Assembly (NCBI GenBank): GCA_030750975.1 | Contig: JASMHC010000014.1 | Span: 372,001 to 436,000, forward strand | Length of the DNA stretch: 64,000 bases | Direction: 5' to 3' | Source of the DNA: Paracoccaceae bacterium | Lineage (GTDB): Bacteria; Pseudomonadota; Alphaproteobacteria; Rhodobacterales; Rhodobacteraceae | Part shown: one piece after another, positions 1 to 9,855 of the stretch | How the letters are laid out: each line of letters starts with the position of its first letter | How positions within the stretch are numbered: the stretch's first letter is position 1 | Program-made: the position numbers and the translations under genes | Notes under the pieces: generated by a model | The model's input: the letters and a program-made list of their open reading frames with translations, nothing else | Told to the model about the DNA's origin: nothing | Database searches by the model: none

Positions 1-48
1 CGCAACTCGGGACAACCGGGACGAATGAGATGAGTGCAGGTCCGCATA

Positions 49-1611
49 ATGCCCAGAGCGGTTGAACTAAATCTGAACACAGGGGCATCAGCCCTTGATA
101 TGGCCAACGAGATCTTCGGTGATGGCGTCACTGTGGATTCCGCGACCTATTTTGGTGATTCAAGGTCGTCCGGTATTTACACCGGGGCCGACACCACCAG
201 CGCAGGCGTCGCACCAGCCGACACAGGCGTGATCCTGTCTACGGGCCGCGCCGCGGATTTCACCAATGGCAACAACCGTTTCAACACCAATCGCGCGACC
301 AATACCTCGACCAACACCAGCGGCGAAGACAACAACGCCGCCTTCAATGCCATCGCCGGCACGAATACCTACGACGCATCCTATCTCGAGATCGATTTCT
401 ACGCTACGGGCGACACGCTGACCATCGACTTTGTCCTGGCGTCAGAGGAATATCCCGAATTCCTGAGCTATAACGACACGATTGGTGTCTGGGTTAACGG
501 TCAGCCTGCCTCAATTTCAATCGGAGACGGAACGGCTACGATTGGCAACATCAATGAGGCCAATCAGAATATTTACGTCGACAACACCGGCGACCAATAC
601 AACACCGAGATGGACGGGTTCACCATCACCCTGACCTTTGTCGCACCGGTCAACACCACAGGGCTGAATACCCTTGTTGTCGGTGTCGCGGATGCGGGCG
701 ACAGCAGCTATGATACCAACCTGCTGATTGCCGGAGGATCGGTGCAAACGGCCATCGTCGCGCAGGACGACACTGCCAATATCACCCAAGGTGGCACCGA
801 AACCATCAACGTTCTGGGCAACGACAATACCTCGGCGGCAAGCCCTTTGCTGACGATCACGAAGATCAACGAAGTCGCCGTCTCGGCCGGCGATACCGTC
901 ACTCTGGCCTCGGGGCAGGATGTTACCCTGAACGCTGACGGCACGTTGACAATCACCGCCGACAACGACACGGAAACCGCCTATTTCAACTATACCATTC
1001 AGGATTCCACGGGTGCCACCGATTCAGCGCTGGTTGAAATCAACCAGAACCCGCCCTGTTTTACACCCGACACCATGATCCTGACCGACCAGGGCGAATT
1101 GGCGGTTCAAGACCTAAAACCCGGAATGCTGCTTGCAACCAAGGACAATGGCCTACAGCCGCTTCTGTGGATCGGCAAAAGCACCCTTCCGGCAACAGAG
1201 GATACCTATCCGATCAGGCTTGACGCCGAATTTCTTAACAATGACCGCGCATTGATCGTTTCGCCCCAGCATCACATTCTGATCAGCAGCGTTTATGCCG
1301 AACTTTTGTTTGGCGCCAATGAGGTGTTGATCAAAGCCAAAGATCTGGTCAACGACCATTCGGTCATGCGCTGCCGCGACTGCGAACAGGTTGTCTATTA
1401 CCACCTTCTTATGGCGAATCACGAGTTGCTGCTGTCAAACGGTCTGTGGAGCGAAAGTTTCCTGCCCGGCCCACAAACGGTCCACAGCTTTGAACCGCAA
1501 GTCACGTGCACACTTCAAGCAGTCATGCGAACAGAACGTTTGGGGTCTGTCCAAAAATCGACGCGGCCCAGCCTTAAGTCGCACGAGACCCGCGCTCTGA
1601 TGGTCGCCTGA
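49..1611 (+). CDS. Choice-of-anchor L / Hint domain secreted protein
   Basis: The N-terminal ~230 residues resemble the choice-of-anchor L domain (acidic, Asn/Thr/Gly-rich, with LASEEYPEF and NDTIGVWVNG). A short cadherin/VCBS-like beta domain follows (~235-330). From Cys337 (CFTPDTMILT) there is a Hint_2 (Hedgehog/intein-type) module with a VSPQHHILI block and a late YHLLMANHELLLSNG block. I see no classical signal peptide and no RTX nonapeptide repeats, so the export route is unclear; type I secretion is known for relatives and is only an inference here. The ATG at 49 has AGG 8 nt upstream and is preferred over an in-frame GTG at 34. Hint modules in this family are thought to self-process, but that is not shown here. 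The gene converges with uvrA. Confidence 0.8.
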   Translation: MPRAVELNLNTGASALDMANEIFGDGVTVDSATYFGDSRSSGIYTGADTTSAGVAPADTGVILSTGRAADFTNGNNRFNTNRATNTSTNTSGEDNNAAFNAIAGTNTYDASYLEIDFYATGDTLTIDFVLASEEYPEFLSYNDTIGVWVNGQPASISIGDGTATIGNINEANQNIYVDNTGDQYNTEMDGFTITLTFVAPVNTTGLNTLVVGVADAGDSSYDTNLLIAGGSVQTAIVAQDDTANITQGGTETINVLGNDNTSAASPLLTITKINEVAVSAGDTVTLASGQDVTLNADGTLTITADNDTETAYFNYTIQDSTGATDSALVEINQNPPCFTPDTMILTDQGELAVQDLKPGMLLATKDNGLQPLLWIGKSTLPATEDTYPIRLDAEFLNNDRALIVSPQHHILISSVYAELLFGANEVLIKAKDLVNDHSVMRCRDCEQVVYYHLLMANHELLLSNGLWSESFLPGPQTVHSFEPQVTCTLQAVMRTERLGSVQKSTRPSLKSHETRALMVA

Positions 1612-1628
1612 CCACTGTCAATCAACTT

Positions 1629-4487
1629 TCATTCAGCAGCCACTTTTCCACCATGCAACATCGGCTTCAGGTAGTGGCCGGTATGGCTGTGGCCGCAGTC
1701 TGACACCTGTTCCGGTGTCCCCTCGGCCACGATCTGGCCACCGCCGTCGCCGCCCTCGGGTCCGATGTCGATGATCCAGTCTGCGGTTTTCACCACATCG
1801 AGATTATGCTCGATCACCACGACCGTGTTGCCTTGATCGACCAATTCATGCAGCACTTCCAACAGCTTGCGCACGTCTTCAAAATGCAGACCGGTGGTTG
1901 GCTCGTCCAGAATATAAAGCGTCCGTCCAGTTGAGCGTTTGGCAAGCTCTTTGGACAGCTTGACCCTCTGTGCTTCGCCGCCTGACAGCGTTGTCGCCTG
2001 TTGGCCGACTTTGATGTAGTCAAGCCCGACGCGCGACAGTGCCTCCATCTTGTCGCGGATCGCCGGCACCGCCTTGAAAAATTCTCGGGCGTCTTCAACC
2101 GTCATATCCAAAACATCGGCGATGGATTTGCCCTTGAACTTGATCTCAAGTGTTTCACGGTTATAGCGGGCGCCCTGACAGGTTTCGCATGTCACATAAA
2201 CGTCGGGAAGAAAGTGCATTTCGATCTTGATGACGCCGTCGCCCTGACAGGCCTCGCACCGGCCGCCCTTGACGTTAAAGCTGAAGCGCCCCGGCTTATA
2301 GCCACGCGCCTTCGCCTCGGGCAGTCCGGCGAACCAGTCGCGGATCGGGGTGAAAGCGCCCGTATAGGTCGCCGGATTTGAACGCGGAGTCCGTCCGATC
2401 GGTCGCTGGTCGATATCAATGACCTTATCGAGGAATTCCAGCCCCTTGATCGTCTCGCATGGGGCGGGCGTTTGCTTGGCACCGTTCAGCCGCATCGAGG
2501 CGGTTTTGAACAGGGTTTCAATCGTCAGGGTCGATTTCCCACCACCGGACACGCCGGTGACGCAGACGAATTTGCCCAGCGGGAAATCGGCGGTCACGTC
2601 TTTCAGGTTGTTGCCCGTGGCCTTGACGACGGTCAGCTTTTTCTTATTGCCCTTTCGCCGTTCCACCGGAATGGGGATCTCGCGGGCACCAGACAAATAC
2701 TGTCCGGTGATCGAGCCCGGATCGGCCGCGATTTCTTCGGGCAGGCCTTTGCTGACCACCCGCCCGCCATGCACACCGGCACCGGGACCGATATCAAAGA
2801 CATAATCCGCCTCGCGGATGGCCTCTTCATCATGTTCGACAACGATCACGGTATTGCCCTGATCGCGCAGGTTTTTCAGCGTCCCCAGCAACCTGTCATT
2901 ATCGCGCTGATGCAAGCCGATGGACGGTTCGTCGAGAACATAAAGAACGCCGGTCAAGCCTGAGCCGATCTGGCTTGCCAATCTGATCCTCTGGCTCTCG
3001 CCCCCCGACAGCGTGCCCGAATTGCGGGAAAGGGTCAGGTATTCAAGCCCGACATTGTTAAGAAATCCCAGCCTTTCACGAATTTCCTTAAGGATCGCGC
3101 GGGCGATTTCATTTTTCTGATCGGTCAGATGATCGGGGACGGTTTTGCACCAGTCGAACGCCTCGCGAATCGACATTTGCACCACCTGCCCCACGTGCAG
3201 ACCGCCGATTTTTACAGCCAGCGCCTCTTCCCGCAGACGGTAGCCTTCGCAAGTGTGGCAGGGGCGGTTGTTCTGGTAGTTCTCAAATTCTTCGCGAATC
3301 CAGTTACTGTCCGTCTCGCGATAGCGGCGCTCCATGTTCGGGATCACGCCCTCAAAAACCCGCGTCACCTGATACACCCGCCCGCCTTCGTCATAGCGGA
3401 ACGGGATTTCGTCTTCACCGGAACCGTACAGAAACACCTGCTGGACATGCTTGGGCAGGTTTTTCCATTTCGTGTTCTGGTCAAACTCGTAATGCCGGGC
3501 GATTGCTTCAATGGTTTGCAGGAAGTACGGAGACTTGCCCTTGCGCCACGGTGCCAAGGCCCCGTCCGAGATTTTCAGATTCTGGTCCGGCACCACCAGA
3601 CGCTCGTCAAAGAACAGCTCCATCCCCAAGCCATCACAATCGGGGCATGCGCCAAACGGGGCGTTGAAAGAAAACAGACGCGGTTCGATTTCGGGGATTG
3701 TAAAGCCGCTGACCGGACAGGCGAAATTTTCGCTGAAGGTGATGCGTTCAGGCTCTTCGTCTTTCGGCGCAGTCTCTAGAACGGCGATCCCGTCGGCCAG
3801 GTCGAGCGCCGTTCGGAAGCTGTCGGCCAAGCGCGTCTCCATCCCGTCACGGACGACAATCCGGTCAACGACCACGTCGATGTCATGGCGGAATTTCTTA
3901 TCGAGAGTTGGCGGCTCGTCCAATTCGTAGAATTGCCCGTCCACTTTCACACGCTGGAAACCTTGCTTGCGCAACTCTAGGAATTCCTTGCGGTACTCGC
4001 CTTTCCGGTCGCGCACGATGGGTGCCAGAAGATAGGCGCGGGTGCCCTCCTCCATCCCCATGACGCGATCCACCATGTCCTGAACCTGCTGCGCCTCAAT
4101 CGGTAGGCCAGTGGCAGGGCTGTATGGGGTTCCGACACGCGCAAACAACAGGCGCATGTAGTCGTAAATCTCAGTCACCGTGCCAACGGTCGAGCGCGGG
4201 TTCTTGCTGGTGGTTTTCTGCTCGATCGAGATCGCGGGGGACAACCCGTTGATGTGATCCACATCCGGCTTTTCCATCATATCGAGAAACTGCCGCGCAT
4301 AGGCCGACAGGCTTTCCACATAGCGGCGCTGCCCTTCGGCATAGATCGTATCAAACGCCAGCGAGGATTTTCCCGAACCGGACAAGCCGGTGATCACCAC
4401 CAGTTCATCACGCGGGATATCCACATCGATATCCTTCAGGTTATGCTCGCGCGCGCCGCGGACTTCGATGAACTTCTGCTCTGCCAT
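1629..4487 (-). CDS. uvrA: Excinuclease ABC subunit UvrA
   Basis: This is the DNA-damage recognition ATPase of UvrABC nucleotide excision repair. The 952-residue length is normal. Two ABC modules are visible, with Walker A motifs [13 protein letters not shown] (N-terminal) and [13 protein letters not shown] (middle), and two ABC signatures ([13 protein letters not shown] and [13 protein letters not shown]). Zinc-module cysteines are present ([17 protein letters not shown] and CETCQGAR). The start MAEQKF is the natural family start. A perfect alphaproteobacterial SOS box lies about 185 bp upstream, consistent with LexA control. Confidence 0.98.
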   Translation of the reverse strand: MAEQKFIEVRGAREHNLKDIDVDIPRDELVVITGLSGSGKSSLAFDTIYAEGQRRYVESLSAYARQFLDMMEKPDVDHINGLSPAISIEQKTTSKNPRSTVGTVTEIYDYMRLLFARVGTPYSPATGLPIEAQQVQDMVDRVMGMEEGTRAYLLAPIVRDRKGEYRKEFLELRKQGFQRVKVDGQFYELDEPPTLDKKFRHDIDVVVDRIVVRDGMETRLADSFRTALDLADGIAVLETAPKDEEPERITFSENFACPVSGFTIPEIEPRLFSFNAPFGACPDCDGLGMELFFDERLVVPDQNLKISDGALAPWRKGKSPYFLQTIEAIARHYEFDQNTKWKNLPKHVQQVFLYGSGEDEIPFRYDEGGRVYQVTRVFEGVIPNMERRYRETDSNWIREEFENYQNNRPCHTCEGYRLREEALAVKIGGLHVGQVVQMSIREAFDWCKTVPDHLTDQKNEIARAILKEIRERLGFLNNVGLEYLTLSRNSGTLSGGESQRIRLASQIGSGLTGVLYVLDEPSIGLHQRDNDRLLGTLKNLRDQGNTVIVVEHDEEAIREADYVFDIGPGAGVHGGRVVSKGLPEEIAADPGSITGQYLSGAREIPIPVERRKGNKKKLTVVKATGNNLKDVTADFPLGKFVCVTGVSGGGKSTLTIETLFKTASMRLNGAKQTPAPCETIKGLEFLDKVIDIDQRPIGRTPRSNPATYTGAFTPIRDWFAGLPEAKARGYKPGRFSFNVKGGRCEACQGDGVIKIEMHFLPDVYVTCETCQGARYNRETLEIKFKGKSIADVLDMTVEDAREFFKAVPAIRDKMEALSRVGLDYIKVGQQATTLSGGEAQRVKLSKELAKRSTGRTLYILDEPTTGLHFEDVRKLLEVLHELVDQGNTVVVIEHNLDVVKTADWIIDIGPEGGDGGGQIVAEGTPEQVSDCGHSHTGHYLKPMLHGGKVAAE

Positions 4488-4802
4488 TTCGGACCCATCA
4501 ATTAACGGTGCTTCACGACAAACTTGCGCGACAAGTCTGGATCAAAACACTCGGACCAAGGGATGTTGTGCGCGGTTCGCAATCACCTTGCTTAACCGGA
4601 TAATCTTTCACCGTTCACAACAGCCATTAACCATTTAGACGAAACTGCCCAAATCTCCAACGAGAAAATGAGAACAAAGTGTGAACTGAAGTTTTTTGAA
4701 CATTTCATATTCCATTTTCCGCATTTTATTGATATCACACCCTTGAACACACGGTTGACAGAACCATTTAGGACTGCAAGCGACAACCGAAAGGACAGGA
4801 CA
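4488..4802. promoter_or_regulatory. uvrA / rhodanese divergent intergenic region
   Basis: This 315-bp AT-rich region lies between divergent uvrA and the rhodanese gene. It holds the LexA-type box at 4672-4686. I see no convincing gene in it. In many relatives ssb sits next to uvrA; here no ssb is present. Confidence 0.6.
4672..4686. promoter_or_regulatory. LexA (SOS) box, GAAC-N7-GAAC
   Basis: The sequence GAAC-AAAGTGT-GAAC reads GTTC-N7-GTTC on the uvrA strand. This is an exact match to the established alphaproteobacterial LexA consensus. It could serve uvrA (start 4487) and possibly the divergent rhodanese (start 4803). Confidence 0.8.
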
Positions 4803-5159
4803 ATGACTGCGACAGCACATAAAGACGTAAGAACGCTGACCTATCAAGATGTGATCGAACAGGTTGCAAGTGGTGAAATGACGCTTGTCGACGTGCGCGA
4901 CGTGTCCGAGGTTGCCTCAACCGGCAAGGCCAAAGGGGCGCAGCACATTCCGCTGATGCAGTTGAATTACAGGGCTGATCCGAATCATCCCGAGTTTCAC
5001 AACGGGCTTTATACCAACAAGCCGATCGCGGTTTACTGTGCCTCGGGCGGACGGTCGGGCATGGCGGTGAATATCCTGAACCAGCTTGGCTATGAAACCG
5101 CGATCAATATCGGCGGTCTGGGCCATTGGGTGCAGGCCGGCGGCCAGATTGAACACTGA
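4803..5159 (+). CDS. Rhodanese-like domain protein
   Basis: This is a single-domain rhodanese of 118 residues. The DVRDVSEVASTGKAKGAQHIP block and the active-site loop CASGGRSGMA are intact, with the catalytic Cys followed by ASGGRS. The family transfers sulfur from thiosulfate or persulfide donors; the specific acceptor cannot be told. The frame is open 45 codons further upstream, but the ATG at 4803 is preceded by AGGACAGGACA and the fold starts just after it. A strong terminator follows at 5186. It is divergent from uvrA. Confidence 0.88.
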   Translation: MTATAHKDVRTLTYQDVIEQVASGEMTLVDVRDVSEVASTGKAKGAQHIPLMQLNYRADPNHPEFHNGLYTNKPIAVYCASGGRSGMAVNILNQLGYETAINIGGLGHWVQAGGQIEH

Positions 5160-5185
5160 CCCTCAGGTTCCTCCCTGAGCAATTT

Positions 5186-5219
5186 GCCCCCCGCGCCCGA
5201 AAGGCCGGGGGGCTTTTTT
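5186..5219. terminator. Rho-independent terminator after rhodanese
   Basis: The stem GCCCCCC / GGGGGGC encloses a 14-nt loop and is followed by six T on the plus strand. It separates the rhodanese gene from the convergent lpd gene, which ends at 5221. Confidence 0.8.
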
Positions 5220-5220
5220 A

Positions 5221-6615
5221 TCACATGTGGATCACGCGATCATAAGCGTCCAATACGCTTTCATGCATCATTTCCGACAGGGTCGGATGCGGGAATACGG
5301 TTTCCATCAGATCCTCTTCGGTCGTTTCCAGTTTGCGGCCAATGACATAGCCCTGAATCATTTCGGTGACTTCTGCACCCACCATATGTGCCCCCAACAG
5401 CTCGCCTGTTTTTGCGTCGAAGATGGTTTTCACCATGCCTTCGGGTTCACCAAGCGCGATGGCCTTGCCGTTGCCGATAAAGGGGAAGCGGCCGACCTTG
5501 ATGTCAAAGCCCAGCTCTTTGGCCTTGGCTTCGGTATAGCCGACCGAGGCAACCTGCGGATGGCAATAGGTACAGCCCGCAATAGTTTCAGGGCGGACCG
5601 AATGGACCTTCATGCCCTTGATGTGTTCGGCGACCATGACACCTTCATGACTGGCTTTATGCGCCAGCCACGGTGCGCCCGCGATATCGCCGATGGCGTA
5701 AAGGCCATCGACACCGGTGCGGCAGTATTCGTCAACCACAACATGGGTGCGGTCGATCTTGACGCCCAGCGCCTCAAGGCCGAGGTTTTCGACATTGCCG
5801 ACAATACCCACGGCGGAAATTACCGTGTCGAATTCCTGTTTCTCGACCTTACCACCCATTTCGATATGCGCGGTGACTTTGCCCTTGGCGCGATCCAGCT
5901 GCTTGACCATGGCTTTTTCCATGATCTTCATGCCTTGCTTGACGAATTGCTTTTTGGCGAATGCGCTGATTTCAGCGTCTTCAACCGGTAGCACCCGATC
6001 CATAACCTCGACCACGGTCGTGTCAGCACCCAATGTGTTGTAGAAGCTGGCAAATTCGATACCGATGGCGCCCGAGCCGATGACCAGCAGTTTCTTGGGC
6101 ATGCGCGGCGGGGTCAGCGCGTGTTTGTAGGTCCAGACCAGATCACCGTCCGCCTCAAGCCCGGGAAGTTCGCGGGCACGTGCGCCGGTGGCCAGCACGA
6201 TGTTCTTGGCGGTCAGTTCTTCGGTGCCCTTATCTGTTTTCACAGAGACCTTCCCTTTCGCGGGGATGGTCGCTTCGCCCATGAAGGTTGTGACCTTGTT
6301 CTTTTTCATCAGATGGCCGATGCCCTGGTTCAGCTGCTTCGACACCGCGCGCGAGCGTTTGACAACAGCGTCCAGATCATAGCCGATATTCTCGGCCTTC
6401 AGACCGAAATCTTTGGCGCGTTCCATCAGGTGGAAAACCTCGGAAGAGCGCAGCAAAGCTTTGGTCGGGATACAGCCCCAGTTCAGGCATATACCGCCCA
6501 TATGTTCGCGTTCAACGATCGCGACGTTCAAACCCAACTGAGCACCGCGAATGGCGGCCACATAGCCCCCCGGCCCGGCACCGATAACGATCATGTCAAA
6601 ATTCTTAGCAGCCAT
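5221..6615 (-). CDS. lpdA: Dihydrolipoyl dehydrogenase
   Basis: This is an FAD-dependent E3 component that reoxidises dihydrolipoamide in 2-oxoacid dehydrogenase or glycine-cleavage complexes. It shows an N-terminal FAD motif (VIGAGPGGYVAA), the redox disulfide GICLNWGCIPTK (Cys43/Cys48), an NAD-binding GSGAIGIEFA motif and the C-terminal HPTLSE active-site base. The start is set by GGAGGG 6 nt before the ATG at 6615; an in-frame ATG at 6633 has no ribosome site. No E1/E2 gene is adjacent, so which complex it serves cannot be told from the window. Confidence 0.96.
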   Translation of the reverse strand: MAAKNFDMIVIGAGPGGYVAAIRGAQLGLNVAIVEREHMGGICLNWGCIPTKALLRSSEVFHLMERAKDFGLKAENIGYDLDAVVKRSRAVSKQLNQGIGHLMKKNKVTTFMGEATIPAKGKVSVKTDKGTEELTAKNIVLATGARARELPGLEADGDLVWTYKHALTPPRMPKKLLVIGSGAIGIEFASFYNTLGADTTVVEVMDRVLPVEDAEISAFAKKQFVKQGMKIMEKAMVKQLDRAKGKVTAHIEMGGKVEKQEFDTVISAVGIVGNVENLGLEALGVKIDRTHVVVDEYCRTGVDGLYAIGDIAGAPWLAHKASHEGVMVAEHIKGMKVHSVRPETIAGCTYCHPQVASVGYTEAKAKELGFDIKVGRFPFIGNGKAIALGEPEGMVKTIFDAKTGELLGAHMVGAEVTEMIQGYVIGRKLETTEEDLMETVFPHPTLSEMMHESVLDAYDRVIHM

Positions 6616-6708
6616 GGGGCCCTCCGATTCCAAAATTAGTTTGACGTTAAACTATTTTTTGAATCGGAGCAATTCACCCAGCGCATAGCTGTTATTCACT
6701 TGGAAATG

Positions 6709-6731
6709 CGGCCCTGCGATACGCAGGGCCG
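6709..6731. terminator. Perfect 10-bp hairpin between DUF924 and lpd genes
   Basis: CGGCCCTGCG / CGCAGGGCCG pair exactly around a 3-nt loop. The hairpin lies 32 nt beyond the stop codon of the DUF924 gene (minus strand), with only a short T-poor tail (CATTTCC). It may act as a terminator or an mRNA-end stabiliser. Confidence 0.45.
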
Positions 6732-6762
6732 TGCAAGCCGCCAGTTCAAAAGGGGAGGAAAC

Positions 6763-7344
6763 TCAGACTGCGACCGCTTGCATTTCCTGTATGGTAAACC
6801 CATAGCCGCCAGCGGCGATATAGGCTTGTTCGTTTGAGGTTGAGCATCGCGACAAGGCATCGTTCCGATAAGGGAAACGCCCAAACTGGCGAATAACCTC
6901 GCGATGCGCCTTGGCGTGCAACAGGTTCGACGCGCCACTTTGCGGCATCCGTTCAAGCATCATCCGCACGCAGCGTTCCTGATCGCAAAGGTTCTCGGAA
7001 TGCATCAGCGGCAGATAAAAGAACTGCCGGGCAGGTTCATCAATTTTCAGATCCCACTTTTTGTCGATCGCACATTTCGCAACGGCCAGCGCGTGGCGAT
7101 CTGTCGAGAACGATCTGCCTTCTCCGCGGAACATGTTTCGCGGCAATTGATCAGCCAGGATGATATAGGCCAATGCCCCACTGGGATAGGTCAGCCAAAG
7201 GCCGAGACTGCCATCCGTAATCTGTTGCCATGTGGAAAAGAATCGGTCGCGGATCTCCGCGTCCAGCGCGTCAGAGCTGTTGTACCAGTCGGATGGCTTC
7301 AGCTCGTCCAACCAAAAGCTCAGAACCTCTTCGGGCCTTACCAT
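6763..7344 (-). CDS. DUF924 family protein
   Basis: This 193-residue all-helical protein matches the DUF924 family in length and in its conserved pieces: VLSFWLDEL near the start, then FFSTWQQIT, ILADQLPRNMFRGEGRSF, and YLPLMHSENLCDQERCV. The biochemical function of the family is unknown; it is often compared with TPR-like folds. The ATG at 7344 has GAGGAG at good spacing, whereas the in-frame GTG at 7353 lies inside that ribosome site. Confidence 0.88.
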   Translation of the reverse strand: MVRPEEVLSFWLDELKPSDWYNSSDALDAEIRDRFFSTWQQITDGSLGLWLTYPSGALAYIILADQLPRNMFRGEGRSFSTDRHALAVAKCAIDKKWDLKIDEPARQFFYLPLMHSENLCDQERCVRMMLERMPQSGASNLLHAKAHREVIRQFGRFPYRNDALSRCSTSNEQAYIAAGGYGFTIQEMQAVAV

Positions 7345-7442
7345 TGCTGTCACTCCTCATCCAGCAATCACCGCTTAATAAAACCGTTACACGTTTGTTA
7401 ACTTTTGAAAAGTCACGAATTGCAACAAAATGAATGTGTTTT

Positions 7443-8714
7443 TCACGACTGTTCGGCTTCGGCCAACTCTTCTTCCGCCTGCGCCTCTTCAATTGCGTAT
7501 TCCTGTGCCAATTCAACCGCCACATGCGATGCCGTCGGATAAATCATCGCGTAAGAGCCTGTGTCATCCACAGACGGGGCCGAGCGCTGCGTCATCCGGT
7601 AGGCGGCATAGCCGGTCAGGATCAGCATAAGGATGCCAATGAACAGGAAGAAACCCGGCGGGCCGAAAAGCGCCATGATCCAGCCGGTAATGATCGGGCC
7701 AGAGATTGCGCCCAGCCCGTTGATAAACACCATCCCACCAGAAGCGGCGGCCATGTCGTCATATTCCAGAAAATCGTTCGTATGGGCGATCAACAGGGAA
7801 TAAAGCGGGTTTGACATTCCGCCGATCAGGAACGCGGCCACCAGCAAAGCGATGAAATATCCCCCCATGATCATGGCAAGTATGGCCCCGGCCCCACCAA
7901 TGGCGGCAGCCGCCATGATCAAAAGCCGGCGGTCCATACGGTCAGACATCCAGCCAAGCGGATATTGCACCACCAGCGCCCCGATATAAAAAGCCGAGAC
8001 AAAGGCCGATATTTCGCCAATGCTCAGCCCCGCTTCGGCCCCGTAAACCGGCGCCATACCAAACTGGGCCGAGAAGACCCCCCCAAGAAGGAACATACCG
8101 ATCACACCAAGTGGCGAGATGTGCAGCAATTCGCGCAAGGACATAGGTTTGGTGCTGTCAAACGCAGGCGTCGGGCTGATTGAAAGCAGAATGGGTGCGA
8201 AAGAGATCGAAACCAGAACCGATGAAATCACAAACAGGATGTACCCGGACGGGTCGGCCAGAACCAGCAAACCTTGTGCGCTGACAATCCCGACCATTTG
8301 CACGATCATATAAAGCGACAGCGCCTGCCCGCGATTTTCGTTGCTGGCCGAGTTGTTCAGCCAGCTTTCCGCCGTGACATACACTCCGGAAAAACAAAAA
8401 CCGATGATCACGCGCCCAAAAATCCATGCCAGGGAATTCGGCATGGCGGGATAGAGAATCAGAACGGCGGAAATGAATGACGCCAGTGCCGCGAAGACCC
8501 GCACGTGACCCACGCGCCGGATCATTTCCGGGGTCATCCGCGACCCCCCGAGAAAGCCCAGAAAATAGGCCGACATCACGACCGACATTTCAAAGGTGCC
8601 AAAGCCTTCGATCGCACCGCGCACGCCCAAAAGGGTGCCCTGCAAGCCGTTGCCGACCATCAAAAGCATCATGCCAAGCAGCAAAGCCCACGAGGAAGTA
8701 AGGACTGAGATCAT
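7443..8714 (-). CDS. MFS transporter, YcaD-like
   Basis: This is an integral membrane protein of 423 residues with about 12 hydrophobic segments and the typical MFS layout (LGGSRMTPEMIRRVGHVRVF after TM2, a second half from ~205). It resembles the YcaD/UPF0226 branch of the major facilitator superfamily; the substrate is unknown. A long acidic tail (EEAQAEEELAEAEQS) ends the protein. The start ATG at 8714 is preceded by GGAG, with a GTG one codon upstream. Confidence 0.88.
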   Translation of the reverse strand: MISVLTSSWALLLGMMLLMVGNGLQGTLLGVRGAIEGFGTFEMSVVMSAYFLGFLGGSRMTPEMIRRVGHVRVFAALASFISAVLILYPAMPNSLAWIFGRVIIGFCFSGVYVTAESWLNNSASNENRGQALSLYMIVQMVGIVSAQGLLVLADPSGYILFVISSVLVSISFAPILLSISPTPAFDSTKPMSLRELLHISPLGVIGMFLLGGVFSAQFGMAPVYGAEAGLSIGEISAFVSAFYIGALVVQYPLGWMSDRMDRRLLIMAAAAIGGAGAILAMIMGGYFIALLVAAFLIGGMSNPLYSLLIAHTNDFLEYDDMAAASGGMVFINGLGAISGPIITGWIMALFGPPGFFLFIGILMLILTGYAAYRMTQRSAPSVDDTGSYAMIYPTASHVAVELAQEYAIEEAQAEEELAEAEQS

Positions 8715-8802
8715 CACGCTCTCCGATTATCGTTGATCCTGCCTAACGTTACATACCCCAATTGGTCGAGACCATCCGCGACAGGAATATGTCGTATGCA
8801 GA

Positions 8803-9855
8803 TCAGGGTAGCAGCAAAGATGCATCGCCATAGCTGAAAAAACGATAGCGGTTCCGTATCGCGTGGTCGTAGATCCGCTTGATCCGGTCCTGCCCCATCA
8901 GGGCCGAGACCAGCATCAGAAGCGTCGATTGCGGCAAATGGAAATTGGTCATCAACCCGTCGGCCACGTTGAAGCGAAAACCGGGGTAAATGAATATTTC
9001 GGTGTCGCCGGTCCAAGCCTGTATCTGACCGCCCCCGTCACGTGCCGCTGTTTCGATCAGTCGAAGCGATGTTGTTCCAACCGGGATCACCTTTTTTCCG
9101 CTTGCCTTGGTCGCGGCAATTTCCCGTGCGGCCTTGTCGGACACCTGCCCCCATTCGGCATGCATTTTGTGCTTGGTCACATCATCGACCTTGACCGGCA
9201 AAAATGTGCCCGCCCCGACGTGCAAGGTGACAAAAGTGAACTCAACACCGCGCTTTTTCAGCGCGTCCAGCAAGGCATGGTCAAAATGAAGGCTTGCCGT
9301 CGGCGCGGCGACTGCGCCCGAGTTTTCGGCCCAAACGGTCTGATAATCCGCGTGATCGCGCTCATCCGCAGGTCGTTTGGCAGCGATGTAGGGGGGCAAT
9401 GGCATGTGCCCAACCTCGGCCAATGCGGTGTCAAAATCATCGCCCGAACAGTTAAACTCTAACACAGCCTGACCGCCGGACTTTTCCATAAGAACCGCAT
9501 TAAGCCGGTTCGAGAATATGATGCGCTCGCCTTCCCTGATTTTCTTGAGCGGCTTTATCAGAGCCGTCCAGCCACCATCCGCCCTCGGTTCAAGTAAGGT
9601 GACTTCGATCTTCGCCCGGGTTTCACCCTCAGTCCCCAAACGCGCCCGTTCCCCTTGCAGACGGGCGGGGATCACTTTGGTGTTGTTCAAAACCAGCCGG
9701 TCGCCGGGGTTCAGCCAATTCACAAGCCCGGTAACTATGGAATCGGAAATCATGTCCCCATGCGCTACAAGCAGCTTGGCAGAGCTGCGTGGCTGCGCTG
9801 GCCTTGTGGCAATCAGGGTGTCCGGCAGGTCGAAATCAAAGTCTGAAAGCTTCAT
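8803..9855 (-). CDS. queA: S-adenosylmethionine:tRNA ribosyltransferase-isomerase QueA
   Basis: QueA transfers the ribosyl part of S-adenosylmethionine to preQ1-modified tRNA, giving epoxyqueuosine in the queuosine pathway. The 350-residue length and the family blocks are clear: [19 protein letters not shown] at the start, [24 protein letters not shown], and [16 protein letters not shown] near the end. The start codon overlaps the stop of the upstream AsmA/DUF3971 gene by 4 nt, so the two are co-transcribed and probably translationally coupled. Confidence 0.97.
   Translation of the reverse strand: MKLSDFDFDLPDTLIATRPAQPRSSAKLLVAHGDMISDSIVTGLVNWLNPGDRLVLNNTKVIPARLQGERARLGTEGETRAKIEVTLLEPRADGGWTALIKPLKKIREGERIIFSNRLNAVLMEKSGGQAVLEFNCSGDDFDTALAEVGHMPLPPYIAAKRPADERDHADYQTVWAENSGAVAAPTASLHFDHALLDALKKRGVEFTFVTLHVGAGTFLPVKVDDVTKHKMHAEWGQVSDKAAREIAATKASGKKVIPVGTTSLRLIETAARDGGGQIQAWTGDTEIFIYPGFRFNVADGLMTNFHLPQSTLLMLVSALMGQDRIKRIYDHAIRNRYRFFSYGDASLLLP

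Noticed and set aside
3129-3779. Plus-strand frame of 216 codons opposite uvrA
   Set aside because: uvrA is certain on the other strand; this frame is a high-GC shadow.
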